Origin: Polynucleobacter wuianus
GTDB taxonomy: Bacteria > Pseudomonadota > Gammaproteobacteria > Burkholderiales > Burkholderiaceae
Assembly: GCF_001659725.1 (NCBI RefSeq)
Contig: NZ_CP015922.1
Span: 1,178,001 to 1,242,000, forward strand
DNA: 64,000 nt
Reading direction: 5' to 3'
A model generated the notes under the pieces. The model was not told the DNA's origin, did no database searches, and was given only the letters and a program-made list of their open reading frames with translations. Numbering within the stretch: position 1 is the stretch's first letter; each line of letters starts with the position of its first letter. Shown here piece by piece: positions 54,372-62,767 of the stretch. The position numbers were made by a program, and so were the translations under genes.

Positions 54372-55658
54372 TTAAAATGCGAACGGTAAGTCATACTTCA
54401 CATTCAAACCAACCGTTTGAGAGGTGGTGCCAATATATTGATTTTCTTTTTTATAACCCACCATCGTTTTAATGCCGTTTTCAAAGGTGTAGCCAATGGC
54501 AACTTGCTGCTGATTCCAGCGGTCAGAAACATAGACATTCGATGGTATTAATTTTTTGATATTAGGTGCTTCAGCATTCCAATTGGCGTCCCAGACATTT
54601 CCAGATAAACCAAAACTCCATTGTTTGTAGCCGAACAATAAGGATCCAACATAATAGCTCTTGTTATACCCCGCCAACCCCGCAGAATTAATAATGCGGT
54701 TGTACTCTAATAAAGGGGTTAACTTAATGCCGCCACCAAGATCGATCTTGTTCACTAAGGTCGAGACCACGTAGCGTTGTTCATTGCCTAGGTATTGATT
54801 GGCTACTGGCGTATTCGTATCTACGTTGTACAGACTTTGGGTAGTCAGCTTTACTGCGGCCAATTGATAGCGAAATTGAGGAAATATCGGAATATTTAAG
54901 CCGTCTAATGAAACTGCGTAATTATTCAACTTCCCCGTATTCGCAGGTCCGCCTAAACTCAGCGGGGTTGGATTCCTGCTAGCGCCAAAGGTATCCGATA
55001 AACCCGTGGTATCGACCATAAACGCACTACCTGATAGTGCGTGATTGCCATAGCCAGGAGTGTCAAATTTATATGCCCCTCCCAAGACCATCATATTATC
55101 AACACCATACTCTTTTTTGGCGATTGTTTTACCCCAAATGCCTGCTGCAAAATCACGCGAGAGAGAATAATTAATACTAGTATGCCCTGCTACCAGCGAG
55201 TAATCATCAGCATCATAACGAATCGCGAGTTCCGCAAAAAAGGCTGAACCTTCATCAAAGAAATAGTTTTGGGTCGTTTTTTCACCGCTAGAGGTGGCAA
55301 GCCGAAGATTGGCGGATAAATAAAGATCTTTTGTCGCATATAAATTCCCCAAAATATACCCTTTAGAGTAGCTATTTTGTGGTGTATTGGCGATATTTTT
55401 ACCGCTATAAGTATCTTCAACAAAAAGAGAGAGGCCCATTTTTCCTTCGAACAGGGGTGTGGAAAATAGCTTATCGTTCTCCGCGGCTAATTTGATCGCC
55501 TCTGCCTTTTTTTCTGCTGCAGTATCTGTAGTGCTTATCTGTTTTACTTCCACATTAGCAACTGGTGTAGTTTGCGCAAGACTCTGCTGTGTCAGCATCA
55601 AGCTACTGAGAGCTCCGATACTAAAAAGGAGGCGTAAAGTGAAACCGTAAAAGTTCAT
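54372..55658 (-). CDS. Outer-membrane beta-barrel protein
   Basis: The 428-residue product has a signal peptide (LLFSIGALSSLMLTQQSLAQ) and a short coiled-coil stretch (about 45-62, AAEKKAEAIKLAAENDKL). Many amphipathic strands follow (GYILGNLYATKDLYLSANLRLAT, KLTPLLEYNRIINSAG, SYYVGSLLFGYKQWSFGLSGNVW). It ends LNVKYDLPFAF, a C-terminal Phe strand typical of outer-membrane proteins. It may be a porin for the neighbouring periplasmic enzymes. Family not identified. Confidence 0.78.
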   Translation of the reverse strand: MNFYGFTLRLLFSIGALSSLMLTQQSLAQTTPVANVEVKQISTTDTAAEKKAEAIKLAAENDKLFSTPLFEGKMGLSLFVEDTYSGKNIANTPQNSYSKGYILGNLYATKDLYLSANLRLATSSGEKTTQNYFFDEGSAFFAELAIRYDADDYSLVAGHTSINYSLSRDFAAGIWGKTIAKKEYGVDNMMVLGGAYKFDTPGYGNHALSGSAFMVDTTGLSDTFGASRNPTPLSLGGPANTGKLNNYAVSLDGLNIPIFPQFRYQLAAVKLTTQSLYNVDTNTPVANQYLGNEQRYVVSTLVNKIDLGGGIKLTPLLEYNRIINSAGLAGYNKSYYVGSLLFGYKQWSFGLSGNVWDANWNAEAPNIKKLIPSNVYVSDRWNQQQVAIGYTFENGIKTMVGYKKENQYIGTTSQTVGLNVKYDLPFAF

Positions 55659-55773
55659 GACAAAATCATTACAGATTGATCTTAAGATAATGGAGAATCG
55701 CTATATGTTTTTTGAATCATAATCAATGCGCATGCACTATTGATGACGAATGTAGATTAAACATCAGAGCATG

Positions 55774-56970
55774 CTAAATATAGCTTAACCACCAATCTTT
55801 TCGGCGTTGCTTGAGATCTGCAAACCATTTACAAGGGGGATAGAGAGCAATAATGACCAGTGGCCAAATCAAATACACAGATCCAATGGCTATGCCGTAA
55901 TTTTCAGGCTTGGCTGAAGTAATCGGCCCAAATAACCAATTCATGCCAATTCCTGTGTAGTAGGCATAAAGCACTGCTAAAGTGTGCAATAAAAATAGAT
56001 GGGTAACGTAGAAGAAAAAGGGTACCCTACCGAATACGGTAAAAAAATCAACTACGATCCCTTGTGCCTTCTCGGCAAAAGCAAGAAGCAGACAAGCTGG
56101 CCCCAAGGTCATTAAGAGAAAAAGCAAGGAAGGGGGATATTTTTCTACATTGAGAAAAGAAATGATCGTACCTAATGTGTCCCCTTTCATTTGCCATGGC
56201 ACTGGGTTGCCGTAAAAATTGGTCCAACGCAGTATCAAGAAACTCACTGTCAGAATCACGCCCATGATTTTTAAATAGCGAATCCGAGAATCTTGGGGCA
56301 TTTGATACAGGGAACCCATGACATACCCAATGCTGACTACGCCAATCCAGGGCACTAAGGGATACAAAACCAGAATTTCAAGCTTACTACCAAACTGGAG
56401 TAACCCAGATTCGTGCAATAGATTCCACAAAAATCCATAATGCCCAAGCGCACTAGCATGCACATTATCAACTGCGTTATGCCCAAAAATCATTACTAAT
56501 GAAATGCTTGCAATCAGCCAACGCGGCATAAAAACCATCATCGCTAAAGCCAGCATTGAACCACCAATAGCGAAAATGACTTGCAGGAAAAAGTAATCAA
56601 GATTAAGGCTAAACATCCAAGCGAATCGGACAATCAATAATTCTGCGAAGATAAGCCATAAACCTCTTGATAAAAGAAAGTAACTGACCTGTTTCGTCGA
56701 AGACACTTTACTTGCATATAAAGCAGCGGCTGTTCCCGTCAACAACATAAATACTGGGGCGCAAATATGCGTGATCCATCGTGTAAAAAAAATGAAAGGG
56801 TCTAATGTGGCACTCGGATCTTGAGGGCTAGCATTGAAAAAATCTCGGGTATGGTCCAGCACCATGATTACCAGCACAAAACCACGCACAAAATCGATGG
56901 AATTTAAACGAGAACGTGAGCGGTTATGCCTAAAACTAGCAACAGGGCTTGCATTACTGGTCATATTCAT
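55774..56970 (-). CDS. DUF1624 / heparan-alpha-glucosaminide acetyltransferase-like membrane protein
   Basis: The 398-residue inner-membrane protein has about 10 helices and the family's N-terminal signature RLNSIDFVRGFVLVIMVLDHTRDFF, then FFTRWITHICAPVFMLLTGTAAALY. Members are predicted membrane acyltransferases related to lysosomal HGSNAT. The conserved Asp-His (LDHTRD) is present. Substrate unknown. It begins the minus-strand run that includes the barrel, nucleotidase and deaminase genes, but with a 115-base gap. Confidence 0.85.
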   Translation of the reverse strand: MNMTSNASPVASFRHNRSRSRLNSIDFVRGFVLVIMVLDHTRDFFNASPQDPSATLDPFIFFTRWITHICAPVFMLLTGTAAALYASKVSSTKQVSYFLLSRGLWLIFAELLIVRFAWMFSLNLDYFFLQVIFAIGGSMLALAMMVFMPRWLIASISLVMIFGHNAVDNVHASALGHYGFLWNLLHESGLLQFGSKLEILVLYPLVPWIGVVSIGYVMGSLYQMPQDSRIRYLKIMGVILTVSFLILRWTNFYGNPVPWQMKGDTLGTIISFLNVEKYPPSLLFLLMTLGPACLLLAFAEKAQGIVVDFFTVFGRVPFFFYVTHLFLLHTLAVLYAYYTGIGMNWLFGPITSAKPENYGIAIGSVYLIWPLVIIALYPPCKWFADLKQRRKDWWLSYI

Positions 56971-57232
56971 TTTTCTCCACCATTTACAACGTCTATATTA
57001 CAAGATCATTTTTCGGTCTTATTGGGGGATTACAGTATTGAGCACCAAATGAAGGCCTCCATTAAGAAGTCCAATCGATCACCAGTTTTGTCCTTGGTCA
57101 TCCATCCTGAGTTAGTAGACTTTGATGGGGTAGATTTCTCAAGCTGGTGTTTTACGGGGTATAGTAGACATTCTTATAAAACAAGCTTGGATCTCCTATC
57201 TGGCCCTTAGTTGCCGTTCAGGACAATAAAAA

Positions 57233-57252
57233 AGGCCACCCGAAGGTAGCCT
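57233..57252 (-). terminator. Minus-strand hairpin terminator
   Basis: aggccacc-cgaa-ggtagcct forms a stem with one mismatch, followed by a T run on the minus strand. It lies 22 bases after the stop of a broken outer-membrane-protein tail. Its core (ccacccgaaggt) matches the hairpin at 39977-39996. Confidence 0.75.
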
Positions 57253-57274
57253 AAATTAAGAGTGAAGAAATGCC

Positions 57275-57540
57275 TTAGATTGGATTATGTACCGCACAAG
57301 TTTGACCATTAGCAGATTGGCTAGCTGAAGCATTGAATGGTGCGCCAGAAGTGACCGTTTGCAAAGTGCCGCTACCGCAACTCGTTGAACCAGTGCCACC
57401 GTTAACCTGCTTTGGAGCATATAGGCTGTTACCCTCTAAATAAGGTTTGATTGAACCTTTATTAAACAAATAGTCAACCCCCATCCAAATTCAGGTGTTA
57501 ATGTAAGGGGTACTAGGCAAATACAGCAATTACTGTTTCC
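57275..57540 (-). pseudogene. Frameshifted tail of an outer-membrane protein
   Basis: The upstream frame reads CLVPLTLTPEFGWG and the downstream frame VDYLFNKGSIKPYLEGNSLYAP to a stop at 57275. They join smoothly if one G is missing from the G run near 57478-57482. The joined text resembles a porin-type strand-turn region. No start and no upstream two-thirds of a gene are visible, so it is a decayed remnant that keeps its terminator. Confidence 0.5.
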
Positions 57541-57950
57541 CGACCCTAATTTTACATAATGATTGATTTTTTCCGACATTCGGCCGGTTATCAACCAGTA
57601 TGAATTTCTACTATTATCTTGTCTGATGGCCGGTTGAATCCAAGGCCAATTTCTGCCTGTCAAGCATCTTTAAATTGCCTGCTTTGAGTGTCTACTGCTT
57701 AATTGGTAAGAGCCATTAGCATTAGCGCATAGGTATGTAGAACATATATATCTTCACGAAAATACCAACCAGACTTTAGGTAGTAGATCTCGAAGCCAAA
57801 TGGAATTTAATCATTAGGTGGGGATCCTCCTCTTCTAACATTATTGAAGGGCGCACTCTAGGCAATTGGTTAGGTAAAAAAAGAAGTTGAACCGGGATAT
57901 GCACATTCACTACCAATAATTCAAAGGTACATCAATAGTTGCGTAGAAAT
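57541..57950. other. Spacer, nothing recognised
   Basis: About 400 bases with many stops in all frames and no hairpin or RNA I recognise. It is probably decayed DNA between the outer-membrane remnant and the tRNA-like scar. Confidence 0.4.
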
Positions 57951-57976
57951 AAATAAAGCCCGTTAGGGCTTTATTT
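57951..57976 (-). terminator. Strong hairpin terminator after the tRNA-like remnant
   Basis: aaataaagccc-gtta-gggctttattt is an 11-base perfect stem with a 4-base loop. It lies 11 bases downstream (minus strand) of the tRNA-like CCA end, the normal place for a tRNA terminator. Confidence 0.8.
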
Positions 57977-57987
57977 ACATACATCCA

Positions 57988-58039
57988 TGGCGGAGAGGGA
58001 GTCCAGTTTTTGCCCCTCCTGTGCAGTCTACCATTCTCC
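57988..58039 (-). pseudogene. Collapsed tRNA-Ser-like remnant
   Basis: On the minus strand, the 5' end reads ggagaatggtagactgcac and the 3' end ggactccctctccgcca. The first five bases pair with the acceptor 3' strand (ggaga / tctcc), a G discriminator is followed by an encoded CCA, and the T arm is partly recognisable. The whole anticodon arm is missing, leaving 52 bases. A tRNA-Ser type is suggested by the ggagag...ctctccgcca ends. Identification is tentative. Confidence 0.4.
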
Positions 58040-58143
58040 ATAGAACCCTTGCAATATATAGGCTCTATCGGTAACCCTACTCTAATCACACCCATTCAAG
58101 TTCACTAAAATCTTGGTTTAAACGGTGGGTATGAAGGAGGGAA

Positions 58144-58430
58144 TTTTGAGTGCTTTAGAAAACAGCAAGACTGGCGGAGGCACTCAAAAATCAAGGTTAA
58201 CTGCACGCGGTATAACTTCACTTACTACCCCAGGATATTACTCTGACCCTGATAACAAATGCCTCTATTTGCAGGTATCCTCAGGTCTGGGTTCTTTTAA
58301 GCTTCAATTTGAAGGCAGTCCACATAGAGCAGATGTCGATGCTCTTAATACCTTGAGGCTTTTCTTTGAAATCCTTCACAGGCACAATCAGATATATCAA
58401 TTGTTAACTGACGCAAAGGCTGTGAAATAG
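58144..58430 (+). pseudogene. N-terminal remnant of a phage-type integrase
   Basis: A strong ribosome-binding site (aaggagg) precedes a TTG start at 58144; an ATG at 58131 is also in frame. The segment KSRLTARGITSLTTPGYYSD and LYLQVSSGLGSFKLQFEG resembles the DUF4102 N-terminus of tyrosine integrases that use tRNA genes as att sites. After about 55 residues the similarity ends and no catalytic domain follows. It lies about 100 bases from the tRNA-like remnant. Confidence 0.45.
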
Positions 58431-58479
58431 CCTTATTTAAAAAGCCAAAATTAGGGTTATTTTTATTCTATACGCACTT

Positions 58480-58519
58480 TTGTTGACATTAAACTATAAT
58501 ATATGCATAGTTGTTGACA
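58480..58519 (+). promoter_or_regulatory. Direct repeats ttgttgaca upstream of the Fic gene
   Basis: Two identical ttgttgaca sequences, 58480-58488 and 58511-58519, are 31 bases apart (about three helix turns) and flank tataatatatg. ttgaca is a perfect -35 hexamer, but no good -10 lies at the right distance from the first copy. The repeats may be operator half-sites for self-regulation. Confidence 0.45.
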
Positions 58520-58541
58520 ATAATGGATAAATTGAGGTCCT

Positions 58542-60041
58542 ATGAGCACTTCTGTTGACCAGCTACCCCTCTTGCTTTTTAGTTCAAGAGAAGACAAAAC
58601 CAACGCCCAGAGAATTTCCCGCTTGGCTAGGTCTGGGCGTTTGCGTCAAATTTATCGCGGCATTTACACCAGCGACATCACCAGCCCGCTCGAACAAATC
58701 ATTCGGCCCAATTGGCGGCAAATTACCGAATATCTTTATCCAGGCTCCGTAGTAGCTTACCGCTCTGCTCACCTTTGCAAACCAGATGATAGCGGCAATG
58801 TATTTTTAGTATCTGGCAATAGAGCACGTCAAATAGCATTTCCAGGGTTGACTCTCAATATCTTGCCAGGTCCTGCTGCAGTTCAATCGCACAAAGATTC
58901 GCTAAACGATACCCCGTATGGAAAACTCTTTATATCCTCGGAGGCTAGGCGGTTACTGGAGAACCTCTATAGCCGAAAAGGCTCAGATCTTCGCACTATG
59001 GGTCGCCCTTGGGTTGAGTCTTATTTAAGCAAGCTATGCACCATTCGTGGTGAACATAAGCTCAATGCACTGCGTGATGACGCTAAAGCTATTGCCCATC
59101 AATTAGGTCTAGAGGTTCAATTTAAAACACTAAACACGATTGTTTCGGCCTTAATGCAAACTGGTAAGGCTCGCTCTTTAAGGGCAGCTGATGCATTAGC
59201 GCGCGCAGCTGGTAAGCCTTATGATCCTGATCGCATTGAGATCTTCGAAACTTTGTTTTCTGCATTAAGAAAACCTTTTCCCATCATTGGAGATCAGGCA
59301 AAAACAGGTAAAAGCGCCTTTAATTTCGCATTCTTTGAATCGTACTTTTCGAACTACATTGAAGGCACTACATTTACCGTTGAAGAAGCTTCTGAGATTA
59401 TTTTCGATGGAAAAATGATTCCAAAACGAAATGAAGATTCACATGATGTACTTGGCACCTTTAAAGCAATCATGGAGCAGCCCTTTCGCTCTAAGCCTCC
59501 GAAAGATGAGGATAATTTTTTAGCGTGGCTTTTGCAATGTAACCTCCAAATACTCTCTAGTCGTCCAGATAAAAATCCAGGCGAATGGAAAGAGCAAACC
59601 AACCAAGCCGGCAACACCATTTTTGTTCACCCAGAGCTTGTAAAAGGTACTTTACGTGAAGGATTCAAGCGCATTTCTTTGCTAGAAGATCCATTTGCGC
59701 GCGCATTGATGGCGATGTTTGTAGTTACTGAAGTGCACCCATTTATGGATGGCAATGGCCGAACGGCGCGCCTCACGATGAATGCATACTTAACTCAACA
59801 CTCCACCTCTCGCATTATTATTCCCACAGCTTATTGTGAGGAATATTTACTGCCATTAAAAGCACTGTCTCAAAATAATGACCCTGATCCTTTCATCCGA
59901 TCCATGACTCGTGCATGGCGTTGGACCGCTGGATTTGATTATTCGAACTTCCCAAATCTTTGGGAAAAAATGAAGGCTTGTAACGCATTTACAGACAACC
60001 CCTCACAGCATCAATTGCTTGATCCTCACGATATAAGCTAA
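58542..60041 (+). CDS. Fic-domain protein with AbiEi-like N-terminus
   Basis: The 499-residue protein ends in a complete Fic domain. The catalytic motif is HPFMDGNGRTAR (about 405-416, the canonical HxFx(D/E)GNGRxxR), and the inhibitory motif SNYIEG (S/T-xxx-E-G/N) lies before it near 270. The Fic motif predicts AMP transfer to a target protein. The first 200 residues look like AbiEi-type antitoxins: a winged-helix start (ISRLARSGRLRQIYRGIYTSD) and a mixed domain (TMGRPWVESYLSKLCTIRGEHKL). A fused toxin-like enzyme and DNA-binding antitoxin-like domain is unusual. It stands alone beside an integrase remnant. Confidence 0.85.
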   Translation: MSTSVDQLPLLLFSSREDKTNAQRISRLARSGRLRQIYRGIYTSDITSPLEQIIRPNWRQITEYLYPGSVVAYRSAHLCKPDDSGNVFLVSGNRARQIAFPGLTLNILPGPAAVQSHKDSLNDTPYGKLFISSEARRLLENLYSRKGSDLRTMGRPWVESYLSKLCTIRGEHKLNALRDDAKAIAHQLGLEVQFKTLNTIVSALMQTGKARSLRAADALARAAGKPYDPDRIEIFETLFSALRKPFPIIGDQAKTGKSAFNFAFFESYFSNYIEGTTFTVEEASEIIFDGKMIPKRNEDSHDVLGTFKAIMEQPFRSKPPKDEDNFLAWLLQCNLQILSSRPDKNPGEWKEQTNQAGNTIFVHPELVKGTLREGFKRISLLEDPFARALMAMFVVTEVHPFMDGNGRTARLTMNAYLTQHSTSRIIIPTAYCEEYLLPLKALSQNNDPDPFIRSMTRAWRWTAGFDYSNFPNLWEKMKACNAFTDNPSQHQLLDPHDIS

Positions 60042-60120
60042 GTTGTTGACGAAAAATGACTATATCGGCAGTTTTGTAGACAAAATGAGGCGATTTGGGT
60101 GTCTAAAGACATTTATGTCT

Positions 60121-60147
60121 ACATGCCACTAGTTTTAAGTGGCATGT
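60121..60147 (+). terminator. Hairpin after the Fic gene
   Basis: acatgccact / agtggcatgt forms a 10-base perfect stem with a 7-base loop, 80 bases after the Fic stop. There is no long T run, so it may be a terminator or a protein-binding palindrome. Confidence 0.5.
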
Positions 60148-60149
60148 AA

Positions 60150-60426
60150 TTCACAGCTATCCATATCACCATATTGCCTAAATACTGAGCAATCCGGTCT
60201 ATTGGATTTTCAAAGCTAGTCAACTCAGGAGATACATGCAAAAGAAATCTAGAAATCAAAGCATATAGCGTTGACGTCTTTAGCGACCACCGTGGAAGCG
60301 GCTAAAGCCCTTGGGTTCGTATTGCGTTGAACCGATATAACCAGTCCAAGGAGCTGCAACACGGTCTTTTCTTAGGTAATTTTTCGCTGGTGGGTAGAGT
60401 AGTAGGTAAAGATCCTCAAAAAAGAA
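60150..60426. other. Spacer with possible coding remnant
   Basis: On the minus strand, the 45 codons ending at 60280 read as a peptide tail (RKDRVAAPWTGYIGSTQYEPKGF, then SRFHGGR and a stop). No start is visible because the frame runs back into the tRNA terminator. It may be a decayed gene end. The rest of the stretch shows nothing. Confidence 0.3.
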
Positions 60427-60449
60427 AGAGCCCCGTGGATAGGGGCTCT
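60427..60449 (-). terminator. Terminator of tRNA-Ser
   Basis: agagcccc / ggggctct pairs perfectly with a 7-base loop and is followed on the minus strand by a T-rich run. It lies directly downstream of the tRNA-Ser 3' end. Confidence 0.85.
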
Positions 60450-60460
60450 CAGGGTGTTGC

Positions 60461-60551
60461 TGGCGGAAGGGGCGGGATTCGAACCCGCGGTAGGCTATTA
60501 ACCTACGCACGCTTTCCAGGCGTGTGACTTAAACCGCTCATCCACCCTTCC
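60461..60551 (-). tRNA. tRNA-Ser (anticodon GGA)
   Basis: The minus strand reads ggaagggtggatgagcggtt at the 5' end. The anticodon stem is cacgc / gcgtg with loop ctggaaa (GGA), followed by a long variable arm (class II, as in tRNA-Ser), the T arm ggttcgaatcc and an encoded CCA. Length is 91 bases. It decodes UCC and UCU. The Fic gene and integrase remnant lie on its downstream side. Confidence 0.95.
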
Positions 60552-60610
60552 GGAACCGTAGATTATACGATTGCCGCAAGGGCTTTGCCCCAAACCCCGG
60601 TAAAGCGAGC

Positions 60611-62584
60611 TTAGAGAGACTCTTTGAGCTGCTCCAAGATATGTGGATTTTCCAAGGTAGAAGTATCTTGAGTGACTTCCTCGCCCTTTGCAATCACACG
60701 TAACAAACGGCGCATGATCTTGCCTGAACGGGTTTTTGGTAAGTTGTCGCCAAAGCGCACATCTTTTGGTTTAGCAATTGGGCCAATCTCTTTACCAACC
60801 CAGTTACGCAATTCAGTCGCAACCTTCTTAGCATCTTCACCAGTTGGGCGACCGCCTTTAAGAACTACGAATACGCAAATTGCTTCACCAGTGAGCTCGT
60901 CTGGGCGACCAACTACTGCCGCTTCAGCAACTAATGGATTAGCCACTAAGCAAGATTCAATTTCCATGGTTCCCATACGGTGACCAGAAACGTTCAAGAC
61001 GTCATCGATACGGCCAGTGATGGTGAAGTAACCAGTATCTTTATTACGAATTGCGCCGTCACCCGCTAGATATAAAGTGCCGCCCAACTCTTCTGGGAAA
61101 TAAGACTTCACAAAGCGATCAGGATCATTCCAAATCGTACGAATCATCGAAGGCCATGGACGCTTAACTACCAAGATACCGCCCTGGCCATTTGGCACAT
61201 CAACACCCGCCTCATCGACAATCGCTGCCTGAATACCTGGCAACGGCAATGTGCATGAACCTGGAATCATTGGGGTTGCGCCTGGCAATGGAGAGATCAT
61301 GTGACCACCAGTTTCGGTTTGCCAGAAAGTATCTGCGATTGGGCAACGTGAACCACCGACATTCTCGTAGTACCACATCCACGCCTCTGGATTAATGGGT
61401 TCGCCTACAGATCCCAAGAGACGCAGTGAGGACAAGTCATAGCTCTTAGGGTGTACTGACTCATCGTTACTAGATGCTTTGATCAATGAACGAATTGCTG
61501 TTGGTGCGGTATAGAAAATGCTGGCTTTGTGTTTTTGGATCATGTCCCAGAAGCGGCCAGCATTTGGATAAGTTGGCACACCCTCGAACACAATCTCAGT
61601 AGCGCCGACTGCAAGTGGACCATAAGTAATGTAAGAGTGACCCGTTACCCAACCGATATCCGCTGTACACCAGAACACATCATTTGGTTTGATGTCAAAA
61701 GTCCACTTCATTGTGAGAATCGCCCACAAGAGATAGCCACCAGTGGAATGTTGAACACCCTTTGGTTTACCAGTAGATCCAGAGGTGTAAAGAATGAATA
61801 ATGGGTGCTCAGCGCTTACCCACTCTGGCTCACAAGTAGTTGCTTCGTTGGCCACAATCTCTTGCATCCAAACATCGCGCCCTGCTTGCATATTGATGTC
61901 TGTACCAGTGCGCTTGCTTACGATCACATGTTTAACCTTAGGGCACTCGCCAGTAGACAAAGCTTCATCACAAATAGCTTTGAGTGGCAATGCTTTGCCG
62001 CCACGGTACTGTCCATCGGCAGTAATCACGGCAACTGCGCCAACGTCCATAATGCGGTCGCGTAATGCTTGCGCAGAGAAGCCGCCGAACACAACAGAAT
62101 GAATTGCGCCGATACGAGCACATGCTTGCATCGCAACAATACCTTCGATGGTCATCGCCATATAAATGATGACGCTGTCACCAGACTTCACACCCATCTT
62201 GCGCAATGCGTTTGCCATTTTGCAAACACGCTCGAGCATCTCTTTATAAGTGACTTTAGTAACTGTGCCGTCATCTGCTTCAAAGATGATGGCTGTTTTA
62301 TCGCCTAAGCCAGCTTCAACTTGACGATCCAAACAGTTGTACGAAGCATTGGTGGTGCCATCTTCGAACCATTTATAGAAAGGCGCTTTAGACTCATCCA
62401 AGACTTTGGTAAATGGCTTTTTCCAATAGATATTTTCTTTTGCAAGACGACCCCAGAAACCGTTGTAATCAGAATTAGCTTCAGCGCAAAGCTTGTTATA
62501 GGCGTCCATACCTGGAATTGCCGCACCCTTTACAAAATCTGCAGGTGGGTTAAATACGCGGTTTTCTTGTTTTAATGGTTCCAT
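60611..62584 (-). CDS. acs: Acetyl-CoA synthetase
   Basis: The 657-residue AMP-forming enzyme activates acetate to acetyl-CoA. Seen are the P-loop-like YTSGSTGKPKGVQHSTGGYLL (about 265), the DTFWQTETGGHMISPLPG adenylate region and the C-terminal hinge ITGRIDDVLNVSGHRMG. The regulatory lysine lies in PKTRSGKIMRRLLR, where acetylation switches off Acs in many bacteria. Length is typical. It is divergent from the fumarase gene, with a 183-base shared promoter region, and lets the cell use acetate. Confidence 0.97.
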   Translation of the reverse strand: MEPLKQENRVFNPPADFVKGAAIPGMDAYNKLCAEANSDYNGFWGRLAKENIYWKKPFTKVLDESKAPFYKWFEDGTTNASYNCLDRQVEAGLGDKTAIIFEADDGTVTKVTYKEMLERVCKMANALRKMGVKSGDSVIIYMAMTIEGIVAMQACARIGAIHSVVFGGFSAQALRDRIMDVGAVAVITADGQYRGGKALPLKAICDEALSTGECPKVKHVIVSKRTGTDINMQAGRDVWMQEIVANEATTCEPEWVSAEHPLFILYTSGSTGKPKGVQHSTGGYLLWAILTMKWTFDIKPNDVFWCTADIGWVTGHSYITYGPLAVGATEIVFEGVPTYPNAGRFWDMIQKHKASIFYTAPTAIRSLIKASSNDESVHPKSYDLSSLRLLGSVGEPINPEAWMWYYENVGGSRCPIADTFWQTETGGHMISPLPGATPMIPGSCTLPLPGIQAAIVDEAGVDVPNGQGGILVVKRPWPSMIRTIWNDPDRFVKSYFPEELGGTLYLAGDGAIRNKDTGYFTITGRIDDVLNVSGHRMGTMEIESCLVANPLVAEAAVVGRPDELTGEAICVFVVLKGGRPTGEDAKKVATELRNWVGKEIGPIAKPKDVRFGDNLPKTRSGKIMRRLLRVIAKGEEVTQDTSTLENPHILEQLKESL

Positions 62585-62617
62585 ACTTCACAGCCCTCTA
62601 TTAAATAATCAATGATC

Positions 62618-62650
62618 TGTACGTCTCAAAATGCGCAAAATGGCGCAAAA
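62618..62650. repeat. Short tandem repeat gcaaaatgg in the acs-fumarase spacer
   Basis: The stretch reads tcaaaatgcgcaaaatggcg then caaaatggcagg: three copies of a caaaatgsc unit, about 10 bases apart, 35 bases upstream of the acs start. It could be a regulator site for acs. Confidence 0.5.
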
Positions 62651-62767
62651 TGGCAGGTTTAGACCCTTAAGACCTTCGAAGATAAGTGAAAACACTTGGG
62701 ATTTGCTCTATGGCAAACCCTTAAAATAGGGGAAACCTTACTAATTATGTGGAAATTAGCCTAAAAC

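Noticed and set aside
57910..58095. 61-codon minus-strand gene
   Set aside because: It runs through the tRNA-like remnant and its terminator, so the frame is incidental.
60280..60510. 76-codon minus-strand gene
   Set aside because: The upstream part lies inside the tRNA-Ser gene and its terminator. At most the last 45 codons are a remnant.
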